Source of the DNA: Allium sativum
Taxonomy: Eukaryota; Streptophyta; Magnoliopsida; Asparagales; Amaryllidaceae
Direction of reading: 5' to 3'
Assembly: GCA_030737875.1 (NCBI GenBank)
Contig: CM060910.1
Coordinates: 250,698,427-250,762,426 of the forward strand
Length of the DNA stretch: 64,000 nt
The notes under the pieces are model-generated. The model saw nothing but the letters and a program-made list of their open reading frames with translations. It did not search any database and was not told the origin of the DNA. Positions 57,279 through 64,000 of the stretch are shown here, in pieces. The stretch's first letter is position 1. Every line of letters begins with the position of its first letter. The position numbers and the translations under genes were made by a program.

Positions 57279-58920
57279 TCGCGTATATCTTAAGTAAGTG
57301 TTACACAAACACAACATACGCCTCATTCCAATTCATTAGTCACTAACCGTAAATTAATCAAGAGAATAATTCCCCAAATATTAACCCCGAAGGCCGAAAC
57401 CAACATCAGATCAATATCCAGAAAACCATTCTGCTTAGCTAACCGACAGTTAGTTTCTGATTTCACATTCATAGGGAAAGGTTCCCATTAATTTTATCCA
57501 AGATAAATTTCTTGAATTTATTCTTTATTCTATTTTTGAATATCAATTCAAAACTAGTCGGGATTAGCGAACCTTACCGAAGTAATCATTTGTTTTAATT
57601 TCCCAATCCCAACCTATTCATCCCATGAAGTAAAACTGGTAGTACTTCATATCTAACACCACGGTGTTATCGGTAAATTCAATTACCATTTCACGTTCAA
57701 ATCTAATTAAAGATTTAACTATCGCCTGGAGTAAAACTGGTGATACTCCATTCTCGATCATTTCAATCTAATTAAAGATTCATTAAAACTCCACTTAGTT
57801 TTAATCGTTAACTGGGTTAAAGAATCAGTGTCATTTAAAACACGGTTCACGATAAACCCAAAATCGCATTCCATTAATCATCGGGTTAAAGAACAAGTGT
57901 TATTTAAAACACTGTCCACGATAAACCCAAAAATCCATATCAATTCCATTCCAATTAAATATTATTTAATTGGTACACTTCATTAAATCTAAATAAAAAG
58001 ATTTAATCTTTTCTCAACTGGGTTCAAGAACAGTGTTAGTGAAGACACCATTCACGACAAACCCAAATCACATTTGATATTAAACACAAGGCTCTGAATA
58101 GAAAATATACCGGCTTATATTCAATATCAAATTCTACGACTAACAAATATCGTATTGGAAATAACGATATAAATATATATCTTTCAAATTTCCATAACAA
58201 CACATGTATAATCACGAATTCCAACATCGAAATATTCCGAAGACAATTTCGATTCAAATCCACTCCAATGCAATCATTGGATATTCTGGTTATTTTTAAA
58301 ACCCTTTTTAAATTCCATTCATTTATTTAAAAATAAATAGAATTATAATTCTAGTTCAAAACCAGTTCATTTCGATAAAAATCTATTTTTATCTTTTCAA
58401 ATATGGAGTTTTTCATCCCAATTCTTTCAAATCATTTCTTATGATTTTACACAAATTATTACTATTTTTAATAATTTTATCAAGGCACGTACAGTCGATT
58501 TCCATCAACGGCCATCGAACTGCACTTACAGCGACCTTTTTCAAATTTGATTTGGACATAATTCCAAATCCAACCGTTAGATTTCAAATTTCTAATATTC
58601 GTTAGAAAGCTCTTTTCGATACGAACCCAACGGTTCCGGTTTTAGGAGAATCCGACGGTCGGATCTCCCGTAATGTTCGTTTGAAATAAATGGTCGAAAT
58701 TCGCGAACTGCCGCGGCGCGGCGCGTTCTATTCAGGCCATTATATTATATATATAATATATATATCGTCGATTTCTATTCAAAACGAATTATATAAATAG
58801 TTTTTAAATTCGTTTCAAAAGCAATTTCAACTTCCTTTTCAATTCAAATCAAAATTGAATTCTTCTTTATAAATTTGTTTTAAAATTCATTTCTATTCAA
58901 TTCAAATTTCAATTCAATTT

Positions 58921-59155
58921 GAATTCATTTCGAAATCGTTTTCAATTTAATTCATTTCGAAATCGTTTTCAATTCAATTCATTTCGAAATCGTTTTCAAT
59001 TCAATTCATTTCGAAATCGTTTTCAATTCAATTCATTTCGAAATCGTTTTCAATTCAATTCATTTCGAAATCGTTTTCAATTCAATTCATTTCGAAATCG
59101 TTTTCAATTCAATTCATTTCGAAATCGTTATATATTCAATTCATTTCGAAATGAA
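58921..59155. repeat. 27-bp minisatellite, about nine copies
   Basis: Unit CATTTCGAAATCGTTTTCAA plus TTCAATT, nearly exact. Since 27 is a multiple of three, it leaves an ORF repeating NSFRNRFQF, which I treat as an artefact. Confidence 0.92.
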
Positions 59156-59269
59156 TAAAATCGATATAAATATCGTTCACGTCAAAATGGCGTCAAACTA
59201 ATCAACACGGCTTCATAAATTTCTATTTTCAAATATTCTATTTCAAATATTTCTTTTTCAAAATAGTTG

Positions 59270-59545
59270 TTATTATCAAAATATTTCGTTCAACACATGA
59301 CCAATCTCAATGGATGAGTACTGTCAACAGATGAACTTTTATTTTATATCGATAAAGATGTAAATTTTATTACTAAAATATTTCGTTCAACACATGACCA
59401 ATCTCAATGGATGAGTACTGTCAACACATGAACTTTTATTTTATATCGATAAAGATGTAAATTTTATTACTAAAATATTTCGTTCAACACATGACCAATC
59501 TCAATGGATGAGTACTGTCAACACATGAACTTTTATTTTATAATA
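59270..59545. repeat. 97-bp tandem repeat, nearly three copies
   Basis: Units start at 59281, 59378 and 59475 (ATATTTCGTTCAACACATGA...), almost identical, so the expansion is recent. E3 has single, diverged equivalents (near 13980-14030). Confidence 0.92.
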
Positions 59546-60379
59546 TTCTTTATTTTTCAAATTGGAATGAGGCCCAATCAATTACCATATAATGTTAATT
59601 ATATGGATTTTCATACATTACACACATATAATAGCATTGAAAAATAATCAACCATCAACCAAAGTGCACTACACTGTATAAGCATCAAATATAGATATCT
59701 AACGCTTATAACAGCCTGTCAATCAATCGATCGACATATTTAATCAATCAGGATGAGTGAACTTCATATTTCATCCTAACACCCGTGTGGGGTTTTCAAA
59801 CAATCAAACACAGATTTTAGTTGTGCAGTTGGGCGATGTGTAAAATTTATCGACCCAATCAATGTCCTTCAAATAGGTGTACATAAACAACCCGTTCGGT
59901 TTGTAAATGAATATTTTATTTATTCACATTCCCGTTAAAAATTATATTTTTAACGATAAAACATTTTATTTCAACCTATGAATTTCTATTCAATTCATTT
60001 ATTCAATAAAATGATATCTTTATTTTTCTAACTTATTTTAGAAAATTTCGGCGGCATAACGGCACGATACTAGAAACGGGACGAGGCCTAGCCTTATCCC
60101 CGGTCTAGTGAAGGCCCACGCCATTCACACATCAATCAAATTCACCAAACAACCAAATTCAAATCAAATCATATAACTAAGCTATGCAACCAAACAAACA
60201 AGTCCATGGTCTGTGGACGATTGTGTCGGGTGCTACTAAACACCGTCTGCATCCTAGTATATATATATAACTAGAAAAATAAATTGAAAGGTGAGAAATT
60301 CTCACTTATAGCTATCCTAGCTCCTCGGCACTTCATTGATAGAAATCTTCGTCGTTCTCGCCATTGTCACTTTCACCGC

Positions 60380-60900
60380 TCGTATACACTGTATATATAA
60401 AAATCACATTTTTATATTTCCTATTATATAAAGATCATATTTTTATCGCTAACTTCATGTTGTGAAAATAAAATTTTCATCGCTATTTCTATAATGTAAA
60501 AATAGAAATTTCCTCGCTATCTCATATTTGTAAAGATAGAATTTTCATCGCTACTTCGTAATGAAAATTATATTTTTAAAACAACGTGATATATATTTTC
60601 AGAACACGACGATATATATTTTCAAACCATCGCTACTTTATATTTTCAAAAATCAAGTTCTACCTTATATCTTTTAAACAAAGAATATTTATATTTTTCT
60701 AAACAAAATAGATGTATAAATTTTTCTAAACAAAACATATGTTTATATTACAAAAGAACTCCTATTTTTATATTGCTATTCAATATATAAAAATCGAATT
60801 TTTATTTTCGAAGTTCAAAATATAAAAATCATATTTTTATTTCGATGTTCCACATATAAAAATCATATTTTTATTTCGATTCTTCTAAAAATTATTCCAT
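60380..60900. repeat. Degenerate AT repeats with ATTTTTAT cores
   Basis: Counterpart of the E3 minisatellites; irregular units of 30-45 bp built on TATAAAAATC and ATATTTTTAT. Confidence 0.55.
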
Positions 60901-61029
60901 ATCTTTTCAACTCTAAAAATCGTATCTTTATACAATTGAAAATCTAATCTTTGTATAAACGAAAATCGTCTCTCCTATTTTAAAAACAATGTTGATTTTA
61001 TTTTCAAAAAGAATGCAAACATTGTTTTC

Positions 61030-61165
61030 AAAGCTAATTCAGATTTTGTTTTCAAAAGCAAATTCATTTTCAAATTAAATTCATTTTCAAAGCAAATGCA
61101 TTTTCAAAGCAAAATCATTTTCAAATTAAATTCATTTTCAAAGCAAATGCATTTTCAAAGCAAGG
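61030..61165. repeat. TTTTCAAAGCAAATGCA short repeats
   Basis: Seven or so units of 17-18 bp built on CATTTTCAAAGCAAAT/CATTTTCAAATTAAAT. Confidence 0.7.
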
Positions 61166-61229
61166 TAATTAAAACAAAAATCACTTTGTTAAAGACATAA
61201 ATAAGTAAAATAGCATTAAAGCTTACAGG

Positions 61230-61600
61230 ATTTTAAGGAGGGAGGGCTCGCTGGTGGTTGCTCAGAGGTGGTCGGAGGTTACTCGCAGGGGGGGGGGCTG
61301 CTCCGACGTGGCGGATGACGGGGAGGGGGCGCTGCGCGTTGCGGTCGAGGCTAGGGTTTCGGGGGGGTGTCCACTGTTCACGCGCTGAAGGTGGAGGAAG
61401 GAGGAAGGGGGAGCGGTCACTGCGGCGCGACGAGGGGGGGGGGCTTGCCGAAGATCGGCGGCGCCTGGGGGGGGGTCTCCGATTCGATCGGTTGCCCTTT
61501 TTTTTAATCTTCTGAAATGAAATCGATGCGGGGGGGGTGACTTGGAAAAAGGGAAAGAGGGTTTTTTTTTTCTCACAAAAAGCAACTTTTATTTTCGACC
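61230..61600 (-). other. C-rich leader of copy C LTR with poly(C) runs
   Basis: On the - strand a pyrimidine-rich, GC-rich island with seven or more C runs of 7-10, ending TCCTGTAAGCTT (splice-donor-like, about 61228). Counterpart of 12170-12505, though the sequence has diverged. ORFs on both strands here are low-complexity. Confidence 0.5.
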
Positions 61601-62443
61601 TCTAAACGAGGCCCACCGCCTGCCGTCCCTAGCGTTTAACCCCCATTCCGAACACAATGGGATATGTATCGCAAGCTGATTCGATAGTTACAATCAGTTT
61701 TCCGTCAAAATCTACATATAACTCTATATATTGAATTTGAACGCGCATTTCAATTTACCGGGGTCACATACTAACTCTATAAATCCCATAAAAATATTTT
61801 CTAGCTTCGTATTGACGATTCGGTCCTAACAAAACTAGTTTCGTCGAATTCTGAGACCGTTGGAAAAATGGCCAATTTCCAGTCGATTAAATTCAACTGA
61901 AACTGGTCAAACGCGTTTTCCTTTGCCCCGCTCACATATTGATTCGGAACATTATGAAATTTGAAACCTAGCAATAATTTGACACTGCGGATCCAACAAA
62001 AGTGGTTTCGTCGAAAACCGAGGTCGTTTGCAAAATGGCTATTTTTAAGGGTCTGAATTCTATAGCGACTATTCAGAATTTTTAACTGGACCTATCTTTT
62101 GATTCCCGCTATGAAATTTCGATTTGTCGGATTCGTTGGAAAGATATTATCAATTAGATCCTAATGTTTTTGGTTTCACTAAAATCCGGATTGTTTTGCA
62201 CCCGGTACATTCAATTGAAGTTTGAAATCGAATTATCGAACTACCGCGCCATTTCCAATTCTATTTATAATTATATATAAATATTTATATTCTAACGACG
62301 ACGTGTATAATATATACGTTGAATTATATTCAAAATAAATTTCTCGTCGTTATTATTTAAAATAATTCATTTTAAATAATCAAAATTCGCTAAAATTGCC
62401 AAAATAAAAATTTTAAACTGGCCCAGATTTTCGGGTTGTTACA

Positions 62444-62460
62444 ATCTCCCCCACTTAAAA
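62444..62460 (-). other. Copy C polypurine tract
   Basis: On the - strand TTTTAAGTGGGGGAGAT before TGTAACAACC. Confidence 0.88.
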
Positions 62461-63473
62461 CTTTTCGTCCCCGAAAAGGAACAAAGTCGAAAGTGGTTTG
62501 ATTATTCAGCTCTACGCTCGATCTGGCTTCCATTCTCCAACTTTTTAGTTTCTGAGAATTTTCAAAATTTCAAAAATTTGGCTAACACCCTAAATTTTCG
62601 AAAAATTTCGCCATAACCTCCCCTGCACCGGGAGCATCGGGGAATTTCAAATAGCTTCCCCGGTCCTTCAGATCTCAAAAAGAAAAAGAAAAAGCCAAGC
62701 GGCTAGCCAATAGGCTCATAAAATCATCATCACCCAAACAAAACAGTAAATTATGTAGTAAACATGTACCTATTTGTCGGGCAAACAAATTTTATTCTCT
62801 GGCTCTAGCCTCCTCGCTATGACCTGTTCAATATAAGTATATGTATATGCAAGCAAATGCGACCAAATTTCAATAAAATTCAATATTTGACTCAAATGAA
62901 CTAAATGGTTCAAATTTTAATTATTCAAACAATAATCAAACAATACAACCATCAATCAATTAGTCGATTAGTTTTTCAAATGCATAGCTTTGATATATAT
63001 ACAAAAAATCATGTTTTTGATGCCAATTCACAACAATGTGTTCTAGCTATATATATAAGTTTTGGTTCTCACACCAGTCTAATGGAAATATATAGATATC
63101 ACACCTTCGTCACTCGAAAATAAATGCTGATGATGTTTCGAACCACCATCAGAACATCTCCGGACGACTAGAATGTGATTCTATGTCTATCCAGTATATT
63201 AAAATTTCGAATACACGCGGATCAGACGTATACGCAAAATCTATATATACTGGATTGTCCACATCAATATAAATAGATAATCAAATACGAATAATTGATT
63301 TAAATCTTCAAAACCAAAATTTGTTTTCATTTTAAAAATTTACCCTTCACACTCGTTCTAGGATACTACTGATCCCATCTCTAACGAGTCATTCTCGTTG
63401 GATATTACTAATCCAATATTTGATGAATTCTTCCATATGGTTCTAATGTGTCTTGTTCTCTAAGCTTTGTAAA

Positions 63474-63490
63474 CCAAAGCTCTGATACCA
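63474..63490 (-). other. Copy C primer-binding site
   Basis: On the - strand TGGTATCAGAGCTTTGG, two bases after the LTR. Confidence 0.92.
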
Positions 63491-63492
63491 AC

Positions 63493-64000
63493 TGTGACGG
63501 CAAGGAATTTCGCTCTGTCCGAACCAGTCGCTAAACCGACCCAGACCGTTCGAAACGCCCTATCGTTTGAGAACAGGACAAAACAGAACGCATACAGAAG
63601 AACATTTCGTTCAATATTACAACAATGCATTAGATTACAAGAATATACAGAGTAACAATGAATATTACACAGAAATATCAGAGATTTAAATTACATTTAA
63701 ATACATAGCAGCGGAAAATAATACAATACACAACTGAAGGAGATATACGGATACAAAGCTTTCCGGATATCGTTCCAGCTGTAAACCAGGATCCTGTGAA
63801 TATAAATCTGCAAAACCAAAACTACTAGCTGCCCGTGTTAAAATAGGGGCACCCAGAGTTTAGGTTAAAACAATAAACTCCAGGTCAGTCATGGGACTGG
63901 TGTGAGAACTAAAACAGTTAATCTTTATTTTACATCATTCGGTAAATCAAGGGACCACGCCGTATAACACGGAACGGGTTTCCTCCCAAGAATACTAGTG
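63493..64000 (-). repeat. Copy C 5' LTR, first 508 bp seen
   Basis: Same as 55608-56115 apart from two substitutions. Continues beyond the window. Confidence 0.92.

Larger units (their letters stand above)
55608..62443 (-). repeat. Copy C 3' LTR (6,836 bp)
   Basis: On the - strand starts TGTAACAACCCGAAAATCTG at 62443 and ends CCGTCACA at 55608. Same block order as E3 but the minisatellites differ: the 34-bp array is replaced by diverged AT repeats (60380-60900), and 27-bp and 97-bp arrays are present. Conserved hairpins at 56001-56014 and 57240-57278. Confidence 0.92.
62444..63492 (-). other. Copy C internal region (1,049 bp, non-coding)
   Basis: Homologous to E3 17771-18805. Carries the two post-primer hairpins at 63351-63389 and 63398-63416. 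No coding motif. Confidence 0.85.
55608..64000 (-). mobile_element. Copy C: young E3-family element (runs off window)
   Basis: 3' LTR 55608-62443, internal region 62444-63492, 5' LTR from 63493 past the window end. The 508 bp visible in both LTRs differ at two sites (near 55631 and 55699) without indels, so insertion is recent compared with the other elements. No coding capacity for gag or pol. Full length should be about 14.7 kb. Confidence 0.92.

Noticed and set aside
58919..59158. Repetitive protein NSFRNRFQF repeated
   Set aside because: Produced by a 27-bp minisatellite within a non-coding LTR; no start context or conservation in E3.
61258..61585. Overlapping ORFs on both strands, Gly/Arg- and Pro-rich
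   Set aside because: Low-complexity translation of a C-rich leader with poly(C) runs.

Overview
The window is plant (angiosperm, probably dicot) intergenic DNA made almost wholly of LTR retrotransposons inserted into one another. I found no host gene, tRNA, rRNA or CRISPR array. The plant call rests on chromovirus-type Ty3/gypsy polyproteins (CCHC gag, DTG/DSG protease, FVDD reverse transcriptase, HHCC/DDE integrase, a chromodomain-like tail), initiator-Met-tRNA primer sites (TGGTATCAGAGC), a Tat-lineage gag, a Ty1/copia pol remnant and AT-rich spacers with (AC)n(AT)n microsatellites. I cannot name the species.

Layout. 1-5576: 3' part of chromovirus E1 (+ strand; broken gag, decayed protease, deleted RT/IN, 3.6-kb 3' LTR). 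5577-11253 and 25323-27581: chromovirus E2 (- strand; gag-pol with many frameshifts and stops). E1 sits in the 3' LTR of E2. 11254-25322: a complete non-coding LARD-like element, E3 (+ strand), with two 6,517-bp LTRs around a 1,035-bp internal region and a 5-bp duplication GGTAC; it sits in the 5' LTR of E2. 27582-37935: chromovirus E4 (- strand, same family as E1), whose 3' LTR was entered by E2. 37936-about 42.7 kb: Tat-lineage remnant with gag on the - strand and a coiled-coil ORF on the + strand, entered by E4. 43564-51030: decayed Ty1/copia integrase-RT (- strand), split by a 5.7-kb solo LTR (43931-49657) flanked by AGTGG. 51031-54580: AT-rich DNA with a palindromic repeat cluster and microsatellites. 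54581-64000: two nested copies of the E3 family on the - strand. The inner one is young: its two LTR ends differ at 2 of 508 sites.

How it works together. The coding elements carry stop codons or frameshifts and look dead as read. The non-coding E3 family has intact TG...CA ends, primer site, polypurine tract and target duplication, so it was probably moved by proteins of a chromovirus outside the window. The most interesting signals are non-coding. LTRs of otherwise different families share a small hairpin with compensatory base changes that ends in CTGAC, about 360-480 bp before the LTR end. In E1, E2 and E4 it lies just upstream of a candidate 3' splice site, with a good 5' splice site far upstream, suggesting introns inside the LTRs. 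Other candidates are a double E2F-like palindrome and a GTCGAC array near one LTR TATA box, twin covarying hairpins in the E1/E4 LTRs, and two hairpins just downstream of the E3-family primer site.
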